A stretch of DNA of 49,847 bases. It comes from Streptomyces sp. DI166 (GTDB taxonomy: Bacteria > Actinomycetota > Actinomycetes > Streptomycetales > Streptomycetaceae). Where the stretch lies: NCBI RefSeq assembly GCF_900091315.1, contig NZ_FLSP01000066.1:1-49847 (forward strand). Direction: 5' to 3'. Within the stretch, counting starts at the first letter, position 1; each line of letters starts with the position of its first letter. Positions 42,381-49,847 of this stretch are shown one piece after another. The position numbers and the translations under genes are program-made. The notes under the pieces are model-generated. The model was not told where the DNA came from. It searched no databases and saw only the letters and a program-made list of their open reading frames with translations.

Positions 42381-42936
42381 TGAGCACCCTTTCGAGCAGT
42401 GTCACGTCTGGCTGGCCGCCGGCGTTCTCGTCGCCGCCGGGCTGATGGATGGCGACCAGGCCCGCCTCCGCCAAGTCGGCGACGAGGATCCTGGCCACGC
42501 CGAGAGGAATGGTCAGCAGGGCCGAGATCTCGGCCACCGACTTGATCTCCCGGCAGAGGTTGCAGATCCGCTGATGCTCGGGCAGCTGGCCCTGCATCTG
42601 GTGCGGCTGCGCGGTGGTGTGCACCAGCGCCTCGATGGCGAGCTGGTACCGCGGCCTGGTGCGACCGCCCGTCATCGCGTACGGGCGCACCAGAGGGTTG
42701 TTCGACGCCCCGGCGGGCGACGGCTCGGGGGCACGTCGCTGCGGCTGCACCGGCTGGATGCGCGGGGACTGCGGCTGGTCGTACGGACCGGGACCCTGCG
42801 GACCCTGGGGCGCGTACGGCTGCCGATGACCCGGCGCGGAGGGGAAGTTGTACCGGTTCTGGGAACCGTCGTGCTGACCCTGGGCAGGGCCGTACGACCA
42901 ATTGCCCGGATGTGAACCGTCTGGGGGTGTTGCCAC
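42361..42936 (-). CDS. cvnC2: Conservon DUF742 protein (CvnC)
   Basis: 191 residues. The N-terminal 90 are rich in Pro, Gln and Gly; the DUF742 winged-helix-like domain follows (NPLVRPYAMTGGRTRPRYQL, then LPEHQRICNLCREI and IPLGVARILVADLAEAGLV). GTG 42936 is chosen for the GGAGGAGAG site 3 bases or so upstream. The N-terminal extension is much longer than in the second conservon (about 60 extra residues). Confidence 0.92.
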   Translation of the reverse strand: MATPPDGSHPGNWSYGPAQGQHDGSQNRYNFPSAPGHRQPYAPQGPQGPGPYDQPQSPRIQPVQPQRRAPEPSPAGASNNPLVRPYAMTGGRTRPRYQLAIEALVHTTAQPHQMQGQLPEHQRICNLCREIKSVAEISALLTIPLGVARILVADLAEAGLVAIHQPGGDENAGGQPDVTLLERVLSGLRKL

Positions 42937-43031
42937 TTTCTCTCCTCCTCCGACTGTGCCTGGCACCCATCATGTGGAGCCGCGTCCCGAAACCTTACGG
43001 CCACGGGACGCCAAAACGCACCGTCTCTTAG

Positions 43032-43454
43032 TTAGTTGAGAAGGCTGCCCTGGAGTTCCGCGCGCAGATCCGGGGTAAGGACCGTGCCCGCGCGGTCGAC
43101 CAGAAGGGCCATCTCGTACCCAATGAGGCCGATGTCGGCCTCGGGGTGGGCGAGAACCGCGAGCGAGGAACCGTCGGAGATGGACATGATGAACAGGAAT
43201 CCCCGCTCCATCTCCACAACCGTCTGGTTCACGCTGCCGCCCTCGAAGATGCGCGAGGCACCGGCGGTCAGCGAGGTCAGACCGGAGGCGACGGCCGCAA
43301 GCTGATCGGCGCGGTCGCGCGGGAAGCCTTCGGACATCGCCAGAAGGAGTCCGTCGGCGGAGACCACCACCGTGTGAGACACCCCAGGGGTGTTGTCCAC
43401 GAAGTTGGTGATCAACCAGTTCAGGTTCTGTGCCGCCTGGCTCATCGGGCTCAC
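43032..43454 (-). CDS. cvnB2: Conservon Roadblock/LC7 protein (CvnB)
   Basis: 140 residues, Roadblock/LC7 fold (LNWLITNFVDNTPGVSHTVV, LLLAMSEGFPRDRADQLAAV, FIMSISDGSSLAVLAHPEAD). Roadblock proteins usually regulate small GTPases, here presumably CvnD. GTG 43454 lies directly after the cvnA stop with AGGAG 7 bases upstream; ATG 43445 is the alternative. It serves as the intact comparison for the frameshifted copy in the second conservon. Confidence 0.92.
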   Translation of the reverse strand: MSPMSQAAQNLNWLITNFVDNTPGVSHTVVVSADGLLLAMSEGFPRDRADQLAAVASGLTSLTAGASRIFEGGSVNQTVVEMERGFLFIMSISDGSSLAVLAHPEADIGLIGYEMALLVDRAGTVLTPDLRAELQGSLLN

Positions 43455-43455
43455 A

Positions 43456-46400
43456 CTAACGCTCCTGGTTGTAGGTGCTGTCAGGACCGAAGCCCTGGCC
43501 GTTCGTTTCACTTCCCGCACTGCGACCCCGCTGGACTCCCCGGCGCAGGTTGCTCAGCCTGCCCCGGACGTCCTCGGGAGCGCGGGAGACCTGGGGGCCG
43601 CCCTGGGGGGTGGCTGCGGCGGCTCCCTCGACCAGATTGGCCTTGGGTACCCGCCGAGGCAGACCGGAAGAGGTCACTCCGCCTGCCTTGGGCTTACGGA
43701 GCTGCGCCGCCTGCTGCCAGCGATCGTCGTTCGCCGAACGCCAGCCGGAGTCGGTGGGGTTCTCCGCGGGGGCCGGCGTCTCCTGCCGTACGGGCCTGGC
43801 GCCGTTCGCGCCGCTCGCGGTGGATCCGCGGCGGGGGAGCCCGGCGTCGGTCAGCTCGTGGGCGGCGGAGGGGGCCGGTCCCGGACGGTCGAAGCCTACG
43901 CGGTCCCGCTCATCCGTGTCAGCGGCCTGCACAGGTTCCGGTTCCGGAGAGTACTGGTCAGAGTAGCCGCCGCGGTAGTCGTCCTGCTGCGGCCAGTCGT
44001 CCTGCTGACGGCTCTCCTCGAAGGCCGGGTAGGACTCCTGGGCGGACGCGTGCCCGGCCCCGGGGGCCTCCTGAGCCGACTCCGGATAGCCCGGCTCGGG
44101 GTAGCCGCCGTTCGACGAGAAGGTGTCGTCCTGCGGCAGGCCGCCGTTCGGCGCGTAGTACTGCTCCTCGTACGCAGGCTGCTGAGGCTCCTCGTACGCC
44201 GTCTGCGGGTCGTACGCCTGCTGCTGCTCGGGGTAGCCGCCGTGGCCGTTCGACGCGGCGTTGTCGTAGCCCTGCTGCGCGCCGTACTCGTCGTACGCGC
44301 CCTCCTGGGAGCCTTCCAGAGCCGGCTGCGGGCCGTTCGTCTGGGCCTCCAGGGCCGCCCGGCGCTCTTCGCGCATCAGGGAGCGGCCCACGGGGTCCAG
44401 CTCGCGGATGTCGTCCGGGACGTCCGAGTAGCGGCTGTCGTCGAAGCCCAGCTCGGCGGCCGTGCGCATCGGCTGGCCGTTGAAGTTCTCACCCTGGAAG
44501 TTCTGCTCCGGGATGATCTGCGAGACGGTGAACTCGTCCTGTATCGGCGCCGCCTCGCCGCCACCGCCATGGGTGATGGCGTCGGGCAGCATGACCAGCG
44601 AGGTGGTACCGGCCTGCTCGCCCGAGGGGCGCAGCTGGACCCGGATGCCGTGCCGGTCGGACAGCCGGCCGACCACGAACAGACCCATGCGCTGCGAGAT
44701 CGCGGCGTCCACGGTCGGCGGGTTGGCCAGCTTGTGGTTGATGTCCGCGAAGTCCTCGGCGGTCAGGCCGATGCCCTTGTCGTGGATCTCGATCATCACG
44801 CGGCCGTCGGGGAGACGGGTCGCGGTGACGCGGACCTTGGTCTGCGGGGAGGAGAACGTGGTGGCGTTCTCCAGCAGCTCGGCGAGCAGGTGCACGAGGT
44901 CGGTGACCGCGCGGCCGTGGATCTCGGCCTCCGGGACGCCGGACAGCTCGATGCGCTCGTACTGCTCCACCTCGGAGGAGGCGGCGCGCAGCACGTCGAT
45001 GAGGGGGACCGGCTGGTCCCAGCGGCGGCCGGGCTCCTCGCCCGCGAGGACCAGGAGGTTCTCGCCGTTGCGGCGCATACGGGTCGCCAGGTGGTCCAGC
45101 TTGAAGAGGTTCTCCAGCTGGTCCGGGTCGGCCTCGTTGTTCTCCAGGTCGGTGATCAGGGTCAGCTGGCCCTCGATCAGCGACTGGTTGCGGCGCGAGA
45201 GGTTGGTGAAGATCGCGTTGATGTTGCCCCGCAGCAGGGCCTGCTCGGCGGCGAGCCGGACGGCCTCGCGGTGGACCTGGTCGAAGGCGCGGGCGACTTC
45301 GCCGATCTCGTCCGTGGAGGTGATCGGGATCGGGGCCACCCGGGTGTCGACCCGGCCCGGGTCGGTGCGGGAGAGCTGGTCGACCAGCATCGGCAGGCGC
45401 TGCTCGGCGATGCCGAAGGCGGCGTTGCGCAGCTGGCGCATCGAGCGGGACATCTGGCGGGCCACCATGCCGGCCAGGATGAACGCGGCGAGCAGGGCGA
45501 CGACGACGGAGGCACCCACGATGAAGGTGTCCTGCTTGGCGTCCTCGGCGATCTCCTCGGCCAGGTCCACCGCGTTGTCGGCCATGTCCGACTCGATCTG
45601 GCGGTAGGCGCCGTACTTGAGCGTGTTCACCGCCCACCAGTTCTCGGCGGTGATGCCCTTGGCGGCGAGCCCCTGGCGCACGATCGGGTCGGTGGACTCC
45701 ATGCTCGCGACGCCCCGCACCATCTGGACCGGGTCCTCCGGCGGCGGCACGTAGTCCGGGTTCTTGGCCTTGGCCTCCTTGGCCATGGCCGCGCCCTTGG
45801 CCTTGAGGTCCGCCTCGGCGGCCTGGAGCGTCTGCGTGTCGGCCTCGGTGCCGCCGCCGATGTACTCCTGGCGGGCGATGCCCTCCAGGTAGGCGTACGA
45901 GGACAGGGCGACCTTCTGGCTGGTGAAGCTGCCGGTGCCGGGGCCGGGCTTGACCAGCATGTGCATACCGATCGAGCGCTCCAGCGACAGGGCCGCCTTC
46001 GTCAGATGGATCGCGTAGACCGTACGGCCGTAGGAGGTGACGTTGCCGGTGCCGAGGCCCAGCTCGTTGGCGAACTCGGTCAGCGGATGGGCGACGTCGA
46101 CGTAGCCCTCCTCGGTGTCCACACCGGGCAGCTTGGTCGTGTACGCGTCCTCGCGCAGCTTCGCCAGGTCGGGCTCGACGTCGCGGAACAGGCCCAGACG
46201 GCGCTCCAGGCCCGGCTTGCTCGGCGCGCTCTGCGCGGCCTCGTCGAAGGCGTCCCCGGCCTCGTCGGTCGCCTTGCGGGCGGCCTCGACGGTGGCCTTG
46301 TCCTTGTCGGTCTGGGAGTTGCCCTTCAGCAGCGGCGCGGCGGTGATGTCGCGCTCGTTGTAGAGGGCGTCCGCGTAGTTCAGGGCGGCCCGGACCAGGC

Positions 46401-46674
46401 GCGCGGTGTCCGCGGCGTCCTCGGCCTCCTGCCAGGTGTCGATCGAGCTCTTCACCTGGAAGCCGCCCATGACCAGGCCGACCAGCACGGGTATGAGCAG
46501 GATCGCGTTCAGCCGGGTCGGCACTCGCCAGTTGCGCGGGGAGAGACGGCCGCCGCTCGGAGCGGGCGCGGCCGTCGGCTCGGGTCCGGGCACAGGGGCG
46601 GGCGCCGCTCCGCGCGGCGGCGGGGTGAAGTTGCCCCGCGCCGACGGCTCGGGACCGTTCTTGCTTCGCCTCAC
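43456..46674 (-). CDS. cvnA2: Conservon sensor kinase-like protein (CvnA)
   Basis: 1072 residues. Cytoplasmic Pro/Ala-rich start, first membrane helix (about 56-75), extracytoplasmic nitrate/nitrite-sensor-like (NIT) helical domain (about 80-380), second helix (about 383-405), HAMP linker, a helical dimer region (RRNQSLIEGQLTLITDLE) and an HATPase domain with N-box ELLENATTFSSP (about 598), DKGIGL (about 631) and GLFVVGRLS. After about 700 comes a long tail rich in Tyr, Gln, Glu and Pro. The last 80 residues carry a block shared with the other CvnA (SGLPRRVPKANLVEG and VSRAPEDVRGRLSNLRRG). GTG start. Confidence 0.93.
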   Translation of the reverse strand: MRRSKNGPEPSARGNFTPPPRGAAPAPVPGPEPTAAPAPSGGRLSPRNWRVPTRLNAILLIPVLVGLVMGGFQVKSSIDTWQEAEDAADTARLVRAALNYADALYNERDITAAPLLKGNSQTDKDKATVEAARKATDEAGDAFDEAAQSAPSKPGLERRLGLFRDVEPDLAKLREDAYTTKLPGVDTEEGYVDVAHPLTEFANELGLGTGNVTSYGRTVYAIHLTKAALSLERSIGMHMLVKPGPGTGSFTSQKVALSSYAYLEGIARQEYIGGGTEADTQTLQAAEADLKAKGAAMAKEAKAKNPDYVPPPEDPVQMVRGVASMESTDPIVRQGLAAKGITAENWWAVNTLKYGAYRQIESDMADNAVDLAEEIAEDAKQDTFIVGASVVVALLAAFILAGMVARQMSRSMRQLRNAAFGIAEQRLPMLVDQLSRTDPGRVDTRVAPIPITSTDEIGEVARAFDQVHREAVRLAAEQALLRGNINAIFTNLSRRNQSLIEGQLTLITDLENNEADPDQLENLFKLDHLATRMRRNGENLLVLAGEEPGRRWDQPVPLIDVLRAASSEVEQYERIELSGVPEAEIHGRAVTDLVHLLAELLENATTFSSPQTKVRVTATRLPDGRVMIEIHDKGIGLTAEDFADINHKLANPPTVDAAISQRMGLFVVGRLSDRHGIRVQLRPSGEQAGTTSLVMLPDAITHGGGGEAAPIQDEFTVSQIIPEQNFQGENFNGQPMRTAAELGFDDSRYSDVPDDIRELDPVGRSLMREERRAALEAQTNGPQPALEGSQEGAYDEYGAQQGYDNAASNGHGGYPEQQQAYDPQTAYEEPQQPAYEEQYYAPNGGLPQDDTFSSNGGYPEPGYPESAQEAPGAGHASAQESYPAFEESRQQDDWPQQDDYRGGYSDQYSPEPEPVQAADTDERDRVGFDRPGPAPSAAHELTDAGLPRRGSTASGANGARPVRQETPAPAENPTDSGWRSANDDRWQQAAQLRKPKAGGVTSSGLPRRVPKANLVEGAAAATPQGGPQVSRAPEDVRGRLSNLRRGVQRGRSAGSETNGQGFGPDSTYNQER

Positions 46675-47051
46675 TCGACCAACAACCTTCCGGCGGTCGG
46701 CACCTTCGGTGTGCCGCAGTGTCTCAGGCCCAGTACGTCATCGACTTGTGAGTACGTCTTTGACTATTGGGCAGTTCAGGCATTCCAGCACGTGGACCTG
46801 CGCAGTTCCAAACATGGGAATGCGATCTTTCCACGTGATGTAAGCCCCAGATAAAACGGTCATAAAGAGCGAGCCCCGCCAAAAGGCGGGGCCTTCGTGC
46901 GCACAGCGAGACCGGTTGACCGCGACGCGTGGCCGCCCCACTCGATTCCTCTGCCGAAACGTTATGAACACCGGAGCCGACCGTGTCAAAGGCCACAGCC
47001 GGCTCCGGGACTCCTACGGCAACTGCCGTACGCGATGGCTGAATTGCCCGC
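46675..47051. other. Gap between the two conservons, with terminator hairpin
   Basis: 377 bases. The hairpin GCCCCGCC-AAAA-GGCGGGGC (46873-46892) resembles a terminator; on the minus strand it is followed by an AT-rich tract, so it probably ends the upstream conservon (cvnD1 side). Nearer cvnA2, AGTACGTC is repeated at 46732-46739 and 46751-46758, which may be part of the cvnA2 promoter. No gene is seen. Confidence 0.6.
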
Positions 47052-47627
47052 CTACCTGAGCCGTGCCATCAGAGCGTGCTCGACCAGCGTGATCAGCGCA
47101 CTCTTGGCGTCGGAGCGGTGCCGGGCGTCCGTGGTGATGATGGGGGTGTCGGGCCCGATCTGCAGGGCCTCGCGCACCTCCTCGGGCGCGTACGGCTGGT
47201 GCCCGTCGAAGCCGTTGAGGGCCACGACGAACGGCAGTCCGCTGTTCTCGAAGTAGTCCACCGCCGGGAAGCAGTCCGCCAGACGCCGGGTGTCGACCAG
47301 GACCACGGCCCCGATCGCACCGCGCACCAGGTCGTCCCACATGAACCAGAAACGGTCCTGGCCGGGCGTACCGAACAGGTAGAGGATCAGGTCCTGGTCC
47401 AGGGTGATACGGCCGAAGTCCATGGCGACCGTGGTGGTCGTCTTGTCCCCGGTGTGGGTCAGGTCGTCGATGCCCGCGCTCGCGGACGTCATGACGGCTT
47501 CCGTGCGCAGCGGGTTGATCTCGGAGACGGCGCCGACGAACGTCGTCTTGCCGACGCCGAAGCCGCCCGCCACCACGATCTTCGCGGAGGTGGTCGCCCG
47601 GCCTCCGTCAGAGCTTGCGAAGTCCAC
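47052..47627 (-). CDS. cvnD1: Conservon small GTPase (CvnD), second copy
   Basis: 191 residues, nearly identical to the first CvnD from residue 16 on (P-loop GGFGVGKTT, FGTPGQDRFWFMW). Differences cluster at the N-terminus and near the end. GTG start overlapping the end of cvnC by 20 bases, the same junction as in the other conservon. The near identity suggests recent duplication or gene conversion or strong constraint. By order it corresponds to cvn1 of S. coelicolor. Confidence 0.92.
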   Translation of the reverse strand: MDFASSDGGRATTSAKIVVAGGFGVGKTTFVGAVSEINPLRTEAVMTSASAGIDDLTHTGDKTTTTVAMDFGRITLDQDLILYLFGTPGQDRFWFMWDDLVRGAIGAVVLVDTRRLADCFPAVDYFENSGLPFVVALNGFDGHQPYAPEEVREALQIGPDTPIITTDARHRSDAKSALITLVEHALMARLR

Positions 47628-48006
47628 TGAGCACCCTTTCGAGCAGCGTCACATCCGGAGCGCCGCCGTTGTTCTCGTCGCCACCCGGCTGGTGAATGGC
47701 GACCAGCCCGGCCTCCGCGAGGTCCGCGACGAGGATCCGGGCGACACCGAGAGGCATGGACAGCAGCGCCGACACCTCGGCTACCGACTTGACCTCTCGG
47801 CACAGATGGCAGATGCGCTGGTGCTCCGGGAGCAGCCCCATGAGCGCTGCCGGGTCGGCCGTCGTACTGATCAGGGCCTCGATGGCCAACTGGTAGCGCG
47901 GCCGGGTCCGGCCACCGGTCATCGCATAGGGACGGACCAGCGGCTGGTCGCCCTCATCCTCGTACGGCTCCGCGTACGGATCATGAGAGGCGTTGGGCGG
48001 GGTCAT
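47608..48006 (-). CDS. cvnC1: Conservon DUF742 protein (CvnC), second copy
   Basis: 132 residues. A short acidic N-terminus (HDPYAEPYEDEGDQ) replaces the long Pro/Gln tail of the other copy; the DUF742 domain is otherwise very similar (LVRPYAMTGGRTRPRYQLAI, PEHQRICHLCREVKSVAE). ATG 48006 has a strong GGAGG upstream. The reading frame is open further upstream only through the frameshifted cvnB. Confidence 0.92.
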   Translation of the reverse strand: MTPPNASHDPYAEPYEDEGDQPLVRPYAMTGGRTRPRYQLAIEALISTTADPAALMGLLPEHQRICHLCREVKSVAEVSALLSMPLGVARILVADLAEAGLVAIHQPGGDENNGGAPDVTLLERVLSGLRKL

Positions 48007-48119
48007 GAATCCTCCGGGCGGGACAGCAAGTGGGTCAGTCGTGCCGTCTGAACGGGGCCGGTGGGGGGACTTGTGTCGGCCTGACGGTGATTTGGTGAGG
48101 CGGGTGGATCCGAGGTGGG

Positions 48120-48543
48120 TCAGTGGAGCAGACTGCCTTGCAGCTCGGCACGGAGATCGGGCGTGAGCACCGCACCCGCCCGGTCCACCAGCAGCGCCAT
48201 CTCGTAGCCGACGAGGCCGATGTCGCACTCCGGGTGCGCGAGTACGGCCAGTGACGAGCCGTCGGAGATGGACATGAGGAAGAGGAATCCCCCTCTCCAT
48301 CTCCACCACGGTCTGTGCCACGTCGCCGCCCTCGAAGATCCGGGAGGCACCGGCCGTGAGCGAGGTCAGTCCGGACGCGACGGCCGCCAGCTGGTCGGCT
48401 CGGTCGCGCGGGAAACCCTCCGAGAGCGCCAGCAGAAGACCGTCGGCGGACACGACGACGGTGTGGGACACCCCGGGGGTGTTGTCCACGAAGTTGGTGA
48501 TCAACCAGTTGAGATTCTGTGCCGCCTGGCTCATCTGGCTCAA
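48120..48543 (-). pseudogene. cvnB1: Frameshifted conservon Roadblock gene (CvnB)
   Basis: Compared with the intact copy at 43032-43454, the N-terminal part (LNWLITNF to VVEMERG) is in one frame and the C-terminal part (FLFLMSISDGSS to LQGSLLH) in another. The cause is one extra base in a run of five Cs (Gs on the coding strand) at 48289-48293, where the other copy has four. Total length is 424 bases, one more than a multiple of three. It could be a sequencing error in a homopolymer, a true mutation or a slippery site. Start TTG 48543 abuts the cvnA stop; ATG 48534 is possible. Everything else looks conserved. Confidence 0.85.
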
Positions 48544-49847
48544 CTAACGCTCCTGCTGGTGAGTGGGGCTCGGGAAGCTGCCGGTCTGGCCGTTACCGGC
48601 CTGACGACCCTGCGCGATACCCCGACGGAGATTGGTCAGCCGCCCGCGCACGTCGTCAGGCGCACGCGAGACCTGCGGACCGGCTTGGTGCTGTTGCTGC
48701 TGAGCCGTGCCCGGGACGAGGTTCGCCCGGGGCACCCGCCGTGGCAGGCCGGAGGTGGTGACCCCGCCCGCGGCCGGCTGACGGACCCGCTCTGCCTGCC
48801 GGACGAGATCGTCGTTCGGCGAACTGCGCCAGCCGGTCGCGGCCGGACGCTGCGGAGCGGAAGCTTGCGGTGCCGGAGACTGCGGCTGGGCCGGAGCGGG
48901 CGCGGCACCGCCCTGCTGGCCCGGGCCCTGGCTCTGGCCCTGGTGCTGGCCCTGGTTCTGCTGGCCGCGGAACCAGTTGGTCTCCAGCGTGTCGTACAGC
49001 GGCGTCCGTCCGTCACCGGGACCGGTGGCCGGGGGCAGCGCCTCCGGCTCGGGCCGGCGGGCCGGAGGACGCGGCGGAGTGGCCGGACGCGGCGGGCTGT
49101 AGTCGGCCGGGCCGCCCACCTGGGGCCGCTCGAACTGACCCGTGCTCGCCGGGTCCTGCCGCGGCGGCAGGGGGTGCTGGCCGGTCGAGCCGTTGTCGTA
49201 GCCGTTCGGGGCCGGGAACTGACCCGTGGACTGGCTCGCGCCCGGACCGTAGAGGTCCTGGCGGGCGAACTGGCCCGTGTCCTGGCCCGTGTTCTGCGGC
49301 GCGCTCGGCCGCGGGAACTGGCCGGTGCTCTGCCCGGAGTCGTACGACGGGGCCGGGCGGCCGCCGTCGCGCGGGACCGCGGGCATCTCGGCCGTGGCGG
49401 CCGGGCCCTGACGGTCGTCGATCCGCGGCATCCGGGAGGTCTGCGCCGGGTCCTGCTCGTCGTGGCCGCGCGGGGCGTCCAGCGAGGCACGCGGCACCGA
49501 CGGCTGGGCGTTCTCGTCGCTCCAGCTCGGGGTACGCGGCTGACCGGCACCCGTACCGGCGCCCGGCAGCTCGGCCCGCGGGCCGCGACGGGCCCCGGGA
49601 AGCTGCGGACGACGGCGGCGGCCGGCGTTGCCCTGCTCCGACTTGCCGCCCGCCTGCTGCTGCGGCGCGGGAGGCGTCGGGCGACCGCCGCCGAAGGCGT
49701 CCTGACCCTGGGACGCGGACGGGGCGGGACGGTTGTTGCCGAAGGCGTCCTGGCCCTGACCGGCACCGTTGCCCGGGGACTGCAGGCCCTGCGGCGCGGC
49801 GGGCGCCTGCCCGAAGGCGGACGCGGACTGCGGAGCCGGACGGCCCG
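48544..49847 (-). CDS. cvnA1: Conservon sensor kinase-like protein (CvnA), C-terminal part only
   Basis: Partial: the frame is open to the right edge, so the sensor, HAMP and ATPase domains lie outside. The visible 434 residues are the disordered C-terminal tail, rich in Pro, Gln and Gly. Between about 49090 and 49340 it has six TGQ motifs, five with the fuller form [SD]TGQ[FH] (STGQFPRP, DTGQFARQ, STGQFPAP, STGQHPLP, STGQFERP). The final 80 residues repeat the block seen in the other CvnA (TTSGLPRRVPRANLVPG, VSRAPDDVRGRLTNLRRG). Ends next to the cvnB start. Confidence 0.88.
   Translation of the reverse strand, partial: GRPAPQSASAFGQAPAAPQGLQSPGNGAGQGQDAFGNNRPAPSASQGQDAFGGGRPTPPAPQQQAGGKSEQGNAGRRRRPQLPGARRGPRAELPGAGTGAGQPRTPSWSDENAQPSVPRASLDAPRGHDEQDPAQTSRMPRIDDRQGPAATAEMPAVPRDGGRPAPSYDSGQSTGQFPRPSAPQNTGQDTGQFARQDLYGPGASQSTGQFPAPNGYDNGSTGQHPLPPRQDPASTGQFERPQVGGPADYSPPRPATPPRPPARRPEPEALPPATGPGDGRTPLYDTLETNWFRGQQNQGQHQGQSQGPGQQGGAAPAPAQPQSPAPQASAPQRPAATGWRSSPNDDLVRQAERVRQPAAGGVTTSGLPRRVPRANLVPGTAQQQQHQAGPQVSRAPDDVRGRLTNLRRGIAQGRQAGNGQTGSFPSPTHQQER

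Noticed and set aside
43390..46854. A 1154-codon open frame on the plus strand opposite cvnA2.
   Set aside because: GC-rich genes leave long open frames on the other strand; its translation has no recognisable domain, whereas the minus strand shows a full sensor kinase-like protein.
47608..48543. One continuous protein joining Roadblock and DUF742 domains.
   Set aside because: The middle third is out-of-frame nonsense caused by the extra base at 48289-48293; cvnC1 has its own ATG and strong ribosome site at 48006.
1..49847. CRISPR arrays, tRNA/rRNA genes, prophage or intact insertion sequence.
   Set aside because: None seen on reading: no regularly spaced identical repeats, no cloverleaf-like sequences and no transposase or phage protein motifs.

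Overview
The window is chromosomal DNA of a Streptomyces. GC is very high, nearly every codon ends in G or C, GTG and TTG starts are common, and the gene order (cdgC-like gene, ilvBNC, serA, proline catabolism, leuB, ilvE, urease-like genes, cimA, accB-accE, two conservons) matches what I remember of the core region around SCO5510-SCO5544 in S. coelicolor. No tRNA, rRNA, phage, CRISPR array or intact insertion sequence was seen.

Layout. 1-2.1 kb: divergent aldo/keto reductase and 2-hydroxyacid dehydrogenase. 2.2-5.5 kb: membrane PAS-GGDEF-EAL protein (CdgC-like; diguanylate cyclase intact, EAL degenerate). 5.5-9.2 kb: ilvB-ilvN-ilvC behind a leader peptide and attenuator. 9.4-11.0 kb: serA. 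11.1-13.3 kb: MFS exporter and its divergent TetR regulator. 13.3-17.5 kb: PucR-type regulator, proline dehydrogenase and P5C dehydrogenase; the two enzymes are separated by a highly structured 250-bp stretch carrying a polyproline mini-ORF. 17.5-18.8 kb: small DUF5988 gene, an AAC(2')-type acetyltransferase and a 42-residue basic protein. 18.9-21.3 kb: leuB and ilvE. 21.3-27.0 kb: NCS1 permease diverging from a gamma-beta fused urease subunit, a non-canonical urease alpha subunit, agmatine deiminase and a TetR regulator. 27.1-30.3 kb: secreted beta-propeller protein, then citramalate synthase (cimA) behind a second attenuator with tandem isoleucine codons. 30.5-39.7 kb: secreted GH3 glucosidase, a TPM-like membrane protein, secreted trypsin, YdeI/OmdA protein, YceI protein and PL8 polysaccharide lyase. 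39.8-41.7 kb: accB-accE acyl-CoA carboxylase. 41.8 kb to the end: two tandem conservons (cvnABCD) on the minus strand; the second has a frameshifted cvnB and its cvnA runs off the right edge.

How the genes work together. IlvB/N/C, LeuB, IlvE and CimA cover much of isoleucine, valine and leucine synthesis, and two of their transcription units carry different attenuators (Ile/Leu/Val codons for ilvB, Ile-Ile for cimA). The proline genes convert proline to glutamate. The permease, urease-like proteins, agmatine deiminase and TetR look like one regulated nitrogen-scavenging unit. All metal-site residues of the urease are kept, but the flap cysteine is replaced and no accessory genes lie next to it. 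My main speculative proposal is that it acts on a substituted urea such as N-carbamoylputrescine, the product of the neighbouring deiminase.
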